64,000 nucleotides of DNA from Actinacidiphila acididurans (GTDB lineage: Bacteria > Actinomycetota > Actinomycetes > Streptomycetales > Streptomycetaceae), in NCBI RefSeq assembly GCF_016918855.1, contig NZ_JADKYB010000022.1:1-64000 (forward strand), read 5' to 3'. The notes under the pieces are model-generated. The model worked only from the letters and a program-made list of their open reading frames with translations, had not been told where the DNA came from and made no database searches. Positions 8,300 to 16,600 of the stretch are shown here, in pieces. Positions within the stretch are counted from its first letter, which is position 1. Each line of letters begins with the position of its first letter. The position numbers and the translations under genes are program-made.

Positions 8300-8722
8300 T
8301 CAGACCCGGGCCGGGTCCTCCGCGGCCTGCAGGTAGAAGGCACGCAGGCTGTGCTCGGGACCCCGGTCGTACCGCTCCAGCGCCCGGGCGAGCGGGTTCC
8401 ACACCCGGCCGTCGGGGGTGCGGATGCCGAACGGCTGCCCGTAACGCGTGAAGTCCTCGTCCTCGAACGGCACCCACACCGCGTCCACGCCGCGCACCAG
8501 CACCTCGCCGGTGTACGCGCCGAAGCCCAGCAGCGCCCGGGTGACGGCGCCGGCCGGCGGGCCCTCCTGCCGGATCTCGCCGATCAGCCGGTCGGCCACG
8601 ACGAGGCTGGCCGGCGAGTAGTCCAGCCGGACCCCGGCGCCCTCCCGCACCATGGCCACGATGTCGGCCGCGAGCCGGGGCGCGATCACCGTCACCGCCG
8701 GATTCCGTACGGACTGCCGCAT
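8300..8722 (-). CDS. Hypothetical protein, 140 residues
   Basis: I do not recognise this family. The product is a soluble protein with an N-terminal stretch PAVTVIAPRLAADIVAMVRE, a central FGAYTGEVLVRG segment and a C-terminal half rich in aromatic and acidic residues (WVPFEDEDFTRYG, then VWNPLARALERY). The phrase order GAYxGEV...W...P..K/R..G resembles streptomycete housekeeping hypotheticals related to DUF6278-type proteins, but I would not name it. The ATG at 8722 is preseded by GGAG seven bases upstream; an upstream in-frame start is possible but lacks such a site. It sits alone between the fusion gene and the acidic protein on the same strand, with long gaps on both sides. Confidence 0.65.
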   Translation of the reverse strand: MRQSVRNPAVTVIAPRLAADIVAMVREGAGVRLDYSPASLVVADRLIGEIRQEGPPAGAVTRALLGFGAYTGEVLVRGVDAVWVPFEDEDFTRYGQPFGIRTPDGRVWNPLARALERYDRGPEHSLRAFYLQAAEDPARV

Positions 8723-8899
8723 CACATGTCTCCGTCCGCCGCACACGCATCAGTCATCCCACCAACTGGGGCGTACGGCGGCCCGAAAGCGTTACTGTCC
8801 CGGTTCGGAGGGTGACGCAGCGCCCTTGCCCGGTCCTGTTCGGGCGGGGGCCGACCCTGCCTGGTCCTGACCGATTCCGTCCGGCCCCGGCAGGTCGGC

Positions 8900-9640
8900 T
8901 CAACCCTGCTCGGCGGAGGACCCGGCGGTGGACTTGGCCGCGGTTTTGGCGCCGGCCTCCTCGGCGTCGGATGCGGCCTCGGACTCGGTGGCCTCCGCGG
9001 CCGCCTCCGCCTCTGCCTCTTCCAGGCCCTCGGGCTCGTCCGCGGCCGGCTCCTCGTCCTCCCGCTCGTCCTCGAACCGTGCGTCGAGTACGGCGTCCAG
9101 TTCGGCCGTCCAGCGCTTGAGCGCGGCGCGCGAGGGGGCCTCGACGTCGCCCTTGTACCAGCGCCGGCCGGACGTGTAGACGGTGATGCCGAACCGCTTG
9201 CCGAACCGGGGCGTGTCGATCTCGACCGCGCCGATCTCGTCCCACCCGAACTCGGCGGACTCGCCGTCGAGCCGCAGGGTGATGCCGCGGTGGTCGGCCA
9301 CGATCGTGGCACGGCGGTCCGCGGCCTCGAAGACCGGACCGCCGTCCGGCTCGTCGGCGTCCGCGGCCTCCTCCGCCTCGCCCGCCTCGTCGGCGGCGCC
9401 GTCGGGCTCGACGGCGGTCGTCACGGCTGCGGTCGCCTGCTCGGTGTCGGCCTCGCGGGGTGTGCCGGTGTCAGTGTCGGCGTCGGCTTTGGCGTCCGTT
9501 TTCGCGGTCGCGGAAGCTGCCGAGGTGTCGCCCTTGGCGGCCGTCGCGGACGGCGCCGGCGCGGTGATGCCCGGTATGAACGACGGATCGATTCCGGCGA
9601 CGGGCACCGCCGGGACGACCTGATCTGTGCGCTGCTCCAC
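8900..9640 (-). CDS. Acidic protein with a central PH-like domain
   Basis: A 246-residue soluble protein. Residues 1-100 are an Ala/Asp/Thr-rich disordered tail. Residues about 100-190 form the only ordered-looking part, starting with FEAADRRATIVADHRGITLR and containing FGWDEIGAVEID and FGITVYTSGRRWYKG; this beta-rich pattern resembles the bacterial PH-like fold seen in many actinobacterial proteins. Residues 190-246 are again acidic and Ala-rich. The GTG start at 9640 has no clear ribosome site, and CATACT lies seven bases upstream, so a leaderless transcript is plausible. The function is unknown. Confidence 0.65.
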   Translation of the reverse strand: MEQRTDQVVPAVPVAGIDPSFIPGITAPAPSATAAKGDTSAASATAKTDAKADADTDTGTPREADTEQATAAVTTAVEPDGAADEAGEAEEAADADEPDGGPVFEAADRRATIVADHRGITLRLDGESAEFGWDEIGAVEIDTPRFGKRFGITVYTSGRRWYKGDVEAPSRAALKRWTAELDAVLDARFEDEREDEEPAADEPEGLEEAEAEAAAEATESEAASDAEEAGAKTAAKSTAGSSAEQG

Positions 9641-9755
9641 GGCGGGCAGTATGGCCGATCAAACTGTGCCGTCAAGCCAGTTACGACAGAAAACCGGCCA
9701 CGGCCTTTGCTCGATCCAGTGAGCGCGTGCGGCCGGGGGTGCTGGGCGGCGGTGT

Positions 9756-9771
9756 TGTACCGTGCGGTACA
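9756..9771. promoter_or_regulatory. TetR operator at the regulator's own start codon
   Basis: TGTACCGTGCGGTACA, a palindrome with perfect 7-bp arms, ends on the A of the TetR start codon. It has the same TGTACC-N4-GGTACA form as the site at 10872-10887. Binding here would block the regulator's promoter, so autorepression is inferred. Confidence 0.8.
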
Positions 9772-10421
9772 TGAGCGGAACCCGGCAGCCCGGCACGCCT
9801 TCCTCGCCGGCCCGGGACCGGTTGCTGGCGGCCGCGTACGACCTGCTGGCCGAGCGCGGGGTGGGGGAGGCGAGCCTGCGCGAACTGGCGGCGGGCCTCG
9901 GCACCAGCCACCGGATGCTGATCTACCACTTCGGCTCGCGCGAGGGCCTGCTGGCACAGGTGGTGGAACTGGCCGAGGAACGGCAGCGGGAAGCGTTCGC
10001 GGACCTGACCGGCGCGGCCGGCGGGCGGACGGACCAGGCGGCGCGGGCGTTCTGGCAGCGGCTGGCCGATCCTTCGCTCGCCCCCGCCGAGCGGCTGTTC
10101 TTCGAACTCTACGGCCAGGCGCTCCAGGGCCGGCCCTGGGCGGCCGGGATGCTGCCGGGCGTGGTGGAGCGCTGGCTGCCGCCGCTCACCGAACTCTTCG
10201 CCGAGGGCGGCGCCGTGCCGCCACCGGTCGCCGCGGCCCGGGCCCGCCTGGCGCTTGCCACCGCCCGCGGTCTGCTGCTCGACCTGCTGGCCACCGGCGA
10301 CCGGGCGGCGGTCGAGGCCGCGGCCGAGCAGTTCATGGGACTGTTCCCGCACGGAGGCGGCGAACCGGGCGGTTCTACGAGTCCTGCTGGTCCTGCGGCG
10401 GGTTCTCGCAGCGGCGCTTGA
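9771..10421 (+). CDS. TetR family transcriptional repressor
   Basis: A 216-residue regulator. Residues about 13-60 form the TetR DNA-binding domain: RDRLLAAAYDLLAERGVGEASLRELAAGLG, then the recognition helix HRMLIYHFGSREGLL. The C-terminal three quarters are helical and Ala/Leu-rich, the ligand and dimerisation part. The ATG at 9771 is inside its operator and no ribosome site precedes it, so the mRNA is probably leaderless. Its 3' end overlaps the convergent SRPBCC gene by 47 bases. A shared operator form strongly suggests that it represses itself and that gene. The ligand is unknown. Confidence 0.9.
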   Translation: MSGTRQPGTPSSPARDRLLAAAYDLLAERGVGEASLRELAAGLGTSHRMLIYHFGSREGLLAQVVELAEERQREAFADLTGAAGGRTDQAARAFWQRLADPSLAPAERLFFELYGQALQGRPWAAGMLPGVVERWLPPLTELFAEGGAVPPPVAAARARLALATARGLLLDLLATGDRAAVEAAAEQFMGLFPHGGGEPGGSTSPAGPAAGSRSGA

Positions 10422-10863
10422 GCGCTTCCGCCTCCGTACGCACGTACGTCGCGGTCAGGGCGGTGGTGAAGGGGGCGACCAGGCGGCGCAGGGGGCCGGA
10501 CTGGTCGATGGTCAGGGTGACGCGGGAGCCGCCGGCCCCGTCGGGCTCGATGACGTGGCCCGCGGTCACGGTGACCCCGCCGCGTGCGTTCACCCAGGTG
10601 AAGGTGTACGGCGCCGCCGCTCGCGTGACCCGCCAGGTCGCGACGGGCAGCCGCGGCTGCTTGACCCGGAAGGCGCCGCTCGGCCCGGGCCCGCCGCCGT
10701 CGCCGGGCTCCGTCCGGCGTACCGAGGTCACCGTCGGCAGCCACTGCGGCCAGGACTCGACGTCACCGAGCACGGCGTAGACCTCCGCGGGCGGCCTGTC
10801 GACGCCGATCGTGCAGCGCACGCCGCCCGACCGCTTGTCGACCCGCAGTTCCGGGGTGTCCAT
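10375..10863 (-). CDS. SRPBCC (polyketide cyclase/START-like) family protein
   Basis: A 162-residue protein with the helix-grip layout: an N-terminal strand, RPPAEVYAVLGDVESWPQWLPTV (the helix and W-P-x-W that mark SRPBCC proteins), central strands ending in YTFTWVNARGG, and a long C-terminal amphipathic helix (APFTTALTATYVRTEAEALKRR). Such proteins bind hydrophobic ligands; here an enzymatic or carrier role cannot be told apart. The operator 10872-10887 lies eight bases upstream of the ATG, and a TACATT -10-like element inside it is spaced for transcription to start at the ATG. Together with the TetR gene it forms a two-gene ligand-response unit. Confidence 0.8.
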   Translation of the reverse strand: MDTPELRVDKRSGGVRCTIGVDRPPAEVYAVLGDVESWPQWLPTVTSVRRTEPGDGGGPGPSGAFRVKQPRLPVATWRVTRAAAPYTFTWVNARGGVTVTAGHVIEPDGAGGSRVTLTIDQSGPLRRLVAPFTTALTATYVRTEAEALKRRCENPPQDQQDS

Positions 10864-10871
10864 GCGCCGAA

Positions 10872-10887
10872 TGTACCACGTGGTACA
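10872..10887. promoter_or_regulatory. Second TetR operator, upstream of the SRPBCC gene
   Basis: TGTACCACGTGGTACA is a perfect 16-bp palindrome. Its arms TGTACC and GGTACA are the same as those of 9756-9771. It covers the predicted -10 region of the leaderless SRPBCC gene. Confidence 0.82.
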
Positions 10888-11063
10888 TCGCGCGGCTCCG
10901 GACAGGCGCGGGCCGACCCCGATACCGGACCGCCCGGCACTCCATTCGCGTTCATGCCGCCTTCCCCGACTGTTGGCGGCCGCTGCCCCTTGCCTCCGTA
11001 GCGTCGGCGCAGGCCGCCACCCGGACCTGCCCCCCAGGCCCCCGTACGCCTTGTGACGGGCAC

Positions 11064-11132
11064 CTTTCAGGTCCTCAGCCGCCCTCCGGCATGCCCAAGC
11101 GCCCCAAAGACGCACCGATGAGCACCTGAAAG
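11064..11132. repeat. Inverted repeat in the leader of the phosphoesterase gene
   Basis: A 14-base arm at 11064-11077 (CTTTCAGGTCCTCA) pairs with 11119-11132 with one mismatch, across a 41-base loop. The second arm ends eight bases before the start codon, so the folded form could hide the ribosome site. It may be a folded leader or a regulator site. Confidence 0.5.
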
Positions 11133-11140
11133 AGAAGCCC

Positions 11141-13045
11141 ATGTGCACTTCGCCCCACCACGGCGCCACCGCGCCCGGTATGACGGCCCCCGGCACCTCC
11201 CGCCGCTCCCTGCTCGTGGGGGCGGGGCTGATGGGGGCCGCCGCGGCCGGCCTGGCGACCGCGTCGCCCGCCTCGGCCGCCGCGCCCGAGACCGCGGCGC
11301 CCGCGAGCGCGGCGCTGCCCGAACTCCACGGCCCCTGGCGGCCGGACACCGAGGACCAGCGGTTCACCCTGGTCGTGATGCCCGACACGCAGTACATGTT
11401 CGACGGCGACGCCATCCACCCGGCGCCGATCGAGGCGTCCTTCCGCTACCTGCTGGCCAACGCCGAGGACGACAACATCGTCTTCATGGCCCACCTGGGC
11501 GACCTCACCCAGAACGGCCAGGCCGGCGAATTCGCGGCGATCGGCGAGGCGTTCACCGTGCTGGACACCCACCAGGTGCCGTACAGCGTGCTGGCCGGCA
11601 ACCACGACATCAACAGCGGCAAGGACGACCAGCGCGGCCCGTCCCCGTACCTGGACGTCTTCGGTCCGCAGCGGTTCCGCGGCGCGTCGTCGTTCGGCGG
11701 CGCGAGCCCCGACGGCTACAACACCTGGCACAGCTTCCGCGCGGCCGGCCGCGAGTGGCTGGTGCTCGCGCTGGACTGGCGGCCGTCCGCGGCGGGCATC
11801 GCCTGGGCCAGGAAGGTCGTCGCCGACCACCCGACCAGCCCGGTGATCCTGACGACGCACGAGATCGTCGGCGCGAACAACTACGGCGACGAGGCCCAGC
11901 TCTCCGACTTCGGCCAGCAGTTGTGGGACGAGCTGATCGACGGCAGCGACCAGATCTTCCTGACCCTCAACGGCCACTTCTGGCCGCCGGCCCGCACGGT
12001 GAAGACGAACGCGGCCGGCCACGACACGCACCTGCACATCACCAACTACCAGGACCGTTACTACGGCGGCGCGGCCATGATCCGGCTCTACCGCTTCGAC
12101 CTGGCCCGCAACACCATCGACGTCGACACGATCTCGCCGTGGATCCTCGGCCAGGCCGCCGACTCCCTGAACGAGCTCCAGCGGCAGGAGATCGAGCTGA
12201 CCGGCCCGCAGGACCGGTTCTCCCTCGACATCGACTTCACCGAGCGCTTCTCCGGCTTCGCGCCGGTCGCCCCGCGCCCGGGCCGCCCGGTCGGCCGCAT
12301 GCTGATCCCCGGCACGGTCGCGTACTGGCGGTTCGACGGCAGCCACGACACCGACCGGGTGCAGGACCTGACCGGTCGCGGCAACGACCTGGTCAAGCAG
12401 GCGCTGCCCGGCGCCGCCGACTCCGCGCTGACCTGGTCCGACCAGTACCACCCGGACCAGCCGGGGCACGCCAGCCTGTACTTCGGCGGCGACAAGGACG
12501 GCAGCGGCCCGCACGGCGCGTACCTGCGTACGGTGGACTCCGCGCCGCTGAACGCCGCGACCTTCGCCGCCGGCTACACCTTCGAGACGTATCTCAAGCT
12601 GCCCGCGGACTGGGACGGCAACCGCAACGCCTGGTCGGCGATCCTCAGCCGCTGGGGCATGAGCGGCGAGGCGGGCAAGACCGGCGGCGACCCGCAGGAG
12701 CCGGTGGTCACCCTCAGCCTGTCCGGCGGCGCCGAACTCCAGTGGTGCGTCTACCCGGTCGACCTGACCACATCGGTCACCAACTGGGGGCACCTGCTGC
12801 CGCTGAACGCCTGGTGGCACGTCGCGGTCGTCAACGACGGCCGGCACACCACGATGTACGTCGACGGCTGCCCGGTGGTCCGCAACCCCGCCACCGTCAA
12901 CCACGGCCTCACCTCGCTGGGCGGGCCCTGGCTGCTCGGCGGCTACGAGTACAACGGGAAGATCGACCAGATCATGCACGGCTTCATCGGCGACGTGCGG
13001 ATCACCGACCGGGCACTGAGCCCGCGGGAGTTCATGAACGCCTGA
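11141..13045 (+). CDS. Tat-exported metallophosphoesterase with C-terminal LamG-like domain
   Basis: A 634-residue secreted protein. The SRRSLLVGAG Tat motif and a hydrophobic segment lie in residues 20-50. Residues about 75-340 are a calcineurin-like phosphoesterase: MPDTQYM, HLGDLTQNG, AGNHD and a final GHFW. Gln replaces the usual His of the first metal motif, and the last motif lacks the terminal His, which suits the secreted subfamily that carries D-x-Q. Residues about 390-630 look like a concanavalin/LamG domain, with VAYWRFDGS near its start and FIGDVRITDRALSPREF at its end. The likely role is extracellular phosphoester hydrolysis at a glycan or wall surface. The gene is monocistronic. 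Confidence 0.85.
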   Translation: MCTSPHHGATAPGMTAPGTSRRSLLVGAGLMGAAAAGLATASPASAAAPETAAPASAALPELHGPWRPDTEDQRFTLVVMPDTQYMFDGDAIHPAPIEASFRYLLANAEDDNIVFMAHLGDLTQNGQAGEFAAIGEAFTVLDTHQVPYSVLAGNHDINSGKDDQRGPSPYLDVFGPQRFRGASSFGGASPDGYNTWHSFRAAGREWLVLALDWRPSAAGIAWARKVVADHPTSPVILTTHEIVGANNYGDEAQLSDFGQQLWDELIDGSDQIFLTLNGHFWPPARTVKTNAAGHDTHLHITNYQDRYYGGAAMIRLYRFDLARNTIDVDTISPWILGQAADSLNELQRQEIELTGPQDRFSLDIDFTERFSGFAPVAPRPGRPVGRMLIPGTVAYWRFDGSHDTDRVQDLTGRGNDLVKQALPGAADSALTWSDQYHPDQPGHASLYFGGDKDGSGPHGAYLRTVDSAPLNAATFAAGYTFETYLKLPADWDGNRNAWSAILSRWGMSGEAGKTGGDPQEPVVTLSLSGGAELQWCVYPVDLTTSVTNWGHLLPLNAWWHVAVVNDGRHTTMYVDGCPVVRNPATVNHGLTSLGGPWLLGGYEYNGKIDQIMHGFIGDVRITDRALSPREFMNA

Positions 13046-13084
13046 GCCACGATCGGATCGCCCGAGGCACCCTCGGGCCGCCGC

Positions 13085-14119
13085 TCAGCTCCCGTGCGCC
13101 AGTTGCAGGAGTTCGTGCAGTTCGTGCGCGGCGTCCAGGGCGCAGCAGGTGGTGACGGCGAGCAGGGCCAGGGTCAGGGCGATCAGCAGGGGGCGGCTCT
13201 GCGGCGGCGGGGAGAGCAGCGCGGCCACTCGGCGGGGGACGGGCCCCGGGGTGGCCGCGCGGGCCCGGCCCCGGCCCGGCAGCGGGACCAGGCGGCGGCC
13301 GAGGTCCGCCAGCTGCCGGCCGAGGCCGCGGCCCAGCACCGAGCCGAGGACGGGGTTCAGCACGCGGCCGCGCAGGTCGCCGAGGATGCCCAGGGCGGGG
13401 GTGGGGGTGCCGCGGTGGCCGGCCAGCGCGGCCTTGCCGATGGCGCGGGCGACCGTACGGCGGTCGCCCGTGACCGAGGCGGCGTGCTCGTCGGCCCACC
13501 GCTCCACCGTGTAGCCGACGGCCGCCGAGAAGGGCCGCAGCAGCGGGTTGGCGGCGGCGCACAGGTGCACGGCGGCCGAGAACAGGTAGTGGTGGGCGCG
13601 CAGATGGGCCCGTTCGTGGGCGAGCAGGGCGGCCCGTTCGGTGTCGCGCAGGGCGTCGAGCATGCCGCGGGAGACGACGATACGGCCGGGCAGTCCCGGC
13701 ATGGCGAAGGCGTCGGCGGCCTCGTCCTCGACCACCACCAGCGGGTCGGGGCCGGGCAGGCAGGCCGCGTCCAGGGCGACCGCGAGCAGGGCCCGCACCC
13801 GCCGCCACAGCAGGAGCAGCGCGGCGGACGCGGCGCCGGCCAGCAGCAGCGCGGCCAGCAGGCCGACCGGCCAGCCGGTGGTGTCGCGGGCGCCGAGCAC
13901 ATCGGTGGACAGGTGGGCCAGGTGGGCCACCGGCGGGATGCGCAGCACCCCGGCGAGGGCGAGCAGCCCCAGCACCACCGTGCTGGAGCCGGCCAGCACC
14001 AGGGCGGCGCCGGTCAGCAGCCAGGTGGCCAGCCTCGGTTCGAGGCGGTCGGCCAGCGGGCGGGCGAGGAAGGCGGCCAGCGCGGGCGTCAGCAGCGGCA
14101 GGTAGACGGCGACGTGCAT
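13085..14119 (-). CDS. M56 (BlaR1-like) membrane metalloprotease
   Basis: A 344-residue membrane protein with transmembrane segments near residues 1-20, 35-60, 85-110 and a last one near 310-335. The zinc motif HERAHLRAHH (HExxH) lies in the cytoplasmic region between them, with the downstream ERWADEHAA supplying the third ligand Glu. It lacks the penicillin-binding sensor domain of BlaR1, which is usual for actinobacterial M56 proteins. Its gene follows the BlaI-like gene by 14 bases on the same strand, and the two are probably cotranscribed: the protease would cleave the repressor when a signal arrives. G-rich ribosome site before the ATG. Confidence 0.85.
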   Translation of the reverse strand: MHVAVYLPLLTPALAAFLARPLADRLEPRLATWLLTGAALVLAGSSTVVLGLLALAGVLRIPPVAHLAHLSTDVLGARDTTGWPVGLLAALLLAGAASAALLLLWRRVRALLAVALDAACLPGPDPLVVVEDEAADAFAMPGLPGRIVVSRGMLDALRDTERAALLAHERAHLRAHHYLFSAAVHLCAAANPLLRPFSAAVGYTVERWADEHAASVTGDRRTVARAIGKAALAGHRGTPTPALGILGDLRGRVLNPVLGSVLGRGLGRQLADLGRRLVPLPGRGRARAATPGPVPRRVAALLSPPPQSRPLLIALTLALLAVTTCCALDAAHELHELLQLAHGS

Positions 14120-14133
14120 CCCCCGGGTGCCCC

Positions 14134-14544
14134 TCAGCCGCCGTCGGCGGCACTGGCGCCGGCACTGTCGGCGCCCTGACCGTCGCCCAGCAGCCGGCGC
14201 AGCAGGTCCTCGTCGTCCGGGGACAGGTCGTCGATGAAGCGCAGCAGCACGGTCTCCCGGTCGGGCTCGCCCTCCAGGGTCTGCCGCATGCGGCGCGCGG
14301 CGAGCCCGGGGCCGTCGGTGACGGGTGTGTAGGCGTACGCCCGGCCGCGCGGGGTACGGCGCAGCACTCCTTTGTCGTACAGCCGGGACAAGGTGGTCAC
14401 CACCGTGCTGTACGCCAGATCGTCGCGTAGCCTGGCCATCACCTGAGCGGGTGTCAGCGCGGCGGGCGCGGCCTGGAGCACGGCCAGCACCTCCCCCGCC
14501 AGTACGCCATTGGCCTTCTTCCGGGCCGGACGGTCCGCGGTCAC
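14134..14544 (-). CDS. blaI: BlaI/MecI/CopY family repressor
   Basis: A 136-residue winged-helix regulator. The DNA-binding half has LTPAQVMARLRDDLAYSTVVTTLSRLYDKGVLRR, the hallmark BlaI recognition region, followed by a RGRAYAYTP wing. The C-terminal helices (RETVLLRFIDDLSPDDEDLLRRLL) form the dimerisation part and hold the usual cleavage region. It is the first gene of an operon with the M56 protease, 46 bases from the palindrome at 14590-14605. By analogy with other BlaI systems it is expected to repress itself and the divergent uppP. Confidence 0.9.
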   Translation of the reverse strand: MTADRPARKKANGVLAGEVLAVLQAAPAALTPAQVMARLRDDLAYSTVVTTLSRLYDKGVLRRTPRGRAYAYTPVTDGPGLAARRMRQTLEGEPDRETVLLRFIDDLSPDDEDLLRRLLGDGQGADSAGASAADGG

Positions 14545-14589
14545 GATTGGCCTCCCGTCCTAGCGTCATCTAGAGTCACTGCCGGTACG

Positions 14590-14605
14590 TCTACACGACT
14601 GTAGA
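14590..14605. promoter_or_regulatory. BlaI-type operator between blaI and uppP
   Basis: TCTACACGACTGTAGA has perfect 6-bp arms around CGAC and carries the TACA/TGTA half-sites known for BlaI/MecI proteins. It sits 45 bases from the blaI start and 53 from the uppP start, where it could control both. Confidence 0.78.
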
Positions 14606-14658
14606 GGATCAGTGCCGCCCGCCGCGAACCCGCTGCGATCCGCAGCGAACCCCCAGGG

Positions 14659-15504
14659 ATGGATCGATTGAGCGCGATCAGTATCGGACAGGCCGCCGTG
14701 CTCGGAGTCGTGGAGGGGCTGACCGAGTTCCTGCCGGTCTCCTCCACCGGCCATCTGAAGATCACCGAGGGTCTGATGAACATCAAGGTCGACGACAAGG
14801 CGGTCGTCGGCTTCACCGCGGTCATCCAGGTGGGCGCGATCGCCGCGGTGCTGCTCTACTTCCGCAAGGACATCGTCCGGATCGTCTCGGCCTTCGCCCG
14901 CGGACTGGCCAACCGCGAGGAGCGCTACCACCACGACTACAAGTTCGCCTGGTGGGTGATCTACGCGACCATCCCGATCGTCTTCGTCGGCCTGGCCGCC
15001 AAGCCGCTGATCGACGGGCCGCTGGCCTCGCTGTGGGTGGTGGCCGGCTCGCTGATCATCGGCAGCGGCTACATGTGGGCCGCCGACCAGATGGGCCGGC
15101 ACAAGCGCGGTGAGGACGACACCGACATCCGCGACGCCATGGTGGTGGGCTGCTCGCAGATCCTCGCGCTGCTCTTCCCCGGCTTCTCCCGGTCCGGCGC
15201 GACCATCTCCACCGCGCTCATCCGCGACCTGGACCGGCTGGCCGCGACCCGGCTCTCCTTCTTCCTGGGCATCCCCGCGCTCACCGGCGCCGGCCTGTAC
15301 GAGCTCAAGGACGCGCTGGGCGCCGGCGCGAGCGCCGGCCCCCTGGTGGTGGGCACGCTCATGTCCTTCGTCGTCGCCTACGCCTCCATCGCGTGGCTGC
15401 TGAAGTTCGTCGCCAACAACACGCTCAACGCCTTCGTCAACTACCGTCTCGTCCTCGGCGTCGTCCTCATGGGCCTGCTCGGCACCGGGGTGCTCACCGC
15501 CTGA
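14659..15504 (+). CDS. uppP: Undecaprenyl-diphosphatase UppP (BacA)
   Basis: Membrane enzyme that removes one phosphate from undecaprenyl diphosphate to recycle the lipid carrier for peptidoglycan and other wall polymers. The 281-residue product has the two family motifs: EGLTEFLPVSSTGHL near residues 19-33, with the catalytic Glu and His, and PGFSRSGATIS near 174-184, with the catalytic Arg. It has about eight transmembrane segments and normal family length. A TTG four codons downstream is an alternative start. It is divergent from blaI and shares its operator, which would raise carrier recycling when cell-wall stress inactivates the repressor. Confidence 0.93.
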   Translation: MDRLSAISIGQAAVLGVVEGLTEFLPVSSTGHLKITEGLMNIKVDDKAVVGFTAVIQVGAIAAVLLYFRKDIVRIVSAFARGLANREERYHHDYKFAWWVIYATIPIVFVGLAAKPLIDGPLASLWVVAGSLIIGSGYMWAADQMGRHKRGEDDTDIRDAMVVGCSQILALLFPGFSRSGATISTALIRDLDRLAATRLSFFLGIPALTGAGLYELKDALGAGASAGPLVVGTLMSFVVAYASIAWLLKFVANNTLNAFVNYRLVLGVVLMGLLGTGVLTA

Positions 15505-15611
15505 CCGCCTCCGGCGCCGGGGTAGCGTGGCCTCGGCCGGCCGGTGACCGCGGACGGCCGCGCGCCGGGGCCGCGCAGGACGCCCCTCGATCAGCTGAAG
15601 GGGCGGACGAC

Positions 15612-16040
15612 GTGACCGGTGACGACGGGAGGAGCGGAGCGCGGCGGCGGGGCCGGGGGGAACTGGAGGCCGCCGTGCTCGCCGCGCTGTGGGCGGCCGA
15701 CGGGCCCGTGCCGGCCGCGGTCGTGCAGGAAGGGGTCGGCGGCGACACCGCGTACACCACGGTGCTGACCATCCTGACCCGGCTGTGCGCCAAGGGCGTG
15801 GTCCGCCGCGAACGGGCCGGCCGCGGCCATGTCTACGCCCCCGTCCGCACCGAGGCCGAACAGGCCGCCGCCGGCATGCACACCCTGCTCGACGGCGGCG
15901 GCGACCGCGCCGAGGTCCTGGCCCGCTTCGTCTCCGACCTGTCCGACGAGGACGAGGCCCTCCTCGAACGCCTGCTGCACGGGGAATTCCCCGAGACGGA
16001 TGCCGGTGCGGGGCACCGCGGCGGCCCGGACGCGCCATGA
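15612..16040 (+). CDS. Second BlaI family regulator
   Basis: A 142-residue paralogue of the protein at 14134. It has ELEAAVLAALWAADGPVPAAVV and the recognition region DTAYTTVLTILTRLCAKGVVRRE, then a RGHVYAP wing and an acidic helical C terminus (LARFVSDLSDEDEALLERLL). A GAAGGGG ribosome site supports the GTG start. No M56 gene is next to it; it follows uppP with a 107-base gap on the same strand and may be cotranscribed. I cannot see a BlaI-type palindrome just upstream, so its target and its inducer protease are open. Confidence 0.85.
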   Translation: MTGDDGRSGARRRGRGELEAAVLAALWAADGPVPAAVVQEGVGGDTAYTTVLTILTRLCAKGVVRRERAGRGHVYAPVRTEAEQAAAGMHTLLDGGGDRAEVLARFVSDLSDEDEALLERLLHGEFPETDAGAGHRGGPDAP

Positions 16041-16071
16041 GGAAGGGGTGCGCTTCGGCGCGGGGCGCCGG

Positions 16072-16533
16072 TCAGGACCAGGCGTAGAGCTCCTTGAGGC
16101 GGTTCACCACCAGATTGAAGCGGCCGCGGTCGAGGGCGCAGGCCTCGCGGCGCATGCCCTGTTCGTGCAGGCGCATCACGCGGTCCAGGGACACCCAGGA
16201 GTCGCGGCCGGCCCGGTCCCAGGGGCCGGCGCCGATCGGCACCCATTCGCGGTCGTGGTCGTGGTGCTTGCTGGAGAGCTGGACGGCGAGCAGGGTGCCG
16301 CCCGGCTCGCGCGCCACGACCAGGACCGGGCGGTCCTTGCCGCGGCCGTCGTGCTCCTCGAAGGGCACCCACGTCCACACGATCTCGCCCGGGTCGGGGT
16401 CCCCGTCGTGGTCGGGCGCGTACTCGGTGCGCACCCGGCCCACCGCGTTCGGGTCGATCTCGGTCGTGGCGTACGGGCCGTCGGCCCCGGGGAACTCGGC
16501 CTGCCGGCCGTCGGTGAAGGTCGTCACCCCCAC
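16072..16533 (-). CDS. PemK/MazF-like protein
   Basis: A 153-residue protein with the fold signature of PemK/MazF: GEIVWTWVPFEE, GRGKDRPVLVV, LLAVQLSSK and a C-terminal DRVMRLHEQGMRR segment that fits the last helix. MazF proteins are RNA endoribonucleases of toxin-antitoxin systems. No antitoxin gene is recognisable next to it. It is convergent with the BlaI-like gene at 15612, and on the same strand as the aldo/keto reductase 67 bases upstream. Stand-alone members of this subfamily are widespread in Streptomyces and may not be toxins. The GTG at 16533 is used; a second GTG two codons later is possible. Confidence 0.7.
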   Translation of the reverse strand: MGVTTFTDGRQAEFPGADGPYATTEIDPNAVGRVRTEYAPDHDGDPDPGEIVWTWVPFEEHDGRGKDRPVLVVAREPGGTLLAVQLSSKHHDHDREWVPIGAGPWDRAGRDSWVSLDRVMRLHEQGMRREACALDRGRFNLVVNRLKELYAWS

Positions 16534-16600
16534 GACGATAGGGCCTGCCCCGCGGGCCGGGCCGGGCCGCCCGGCCCGCGGGGCACCCAGCGAAGCCTCG

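Noticed and set aside
11143..13155. Long second frame across the phosphoesterase gene (about 670 codons)
   Set aside because: It is Arg/Pro/Gly-rich with no recognisable domain and overlaps a gene with full phosphoesterase and LamG motifs; it is an effect of high G/C content.
16072..16533. A complete toxin-antitoxin operon around the PemK/MazF-like gene
   Set aside because: No small DNA-binding antitoxin gene can be seen within several hundred bases on the same strand.
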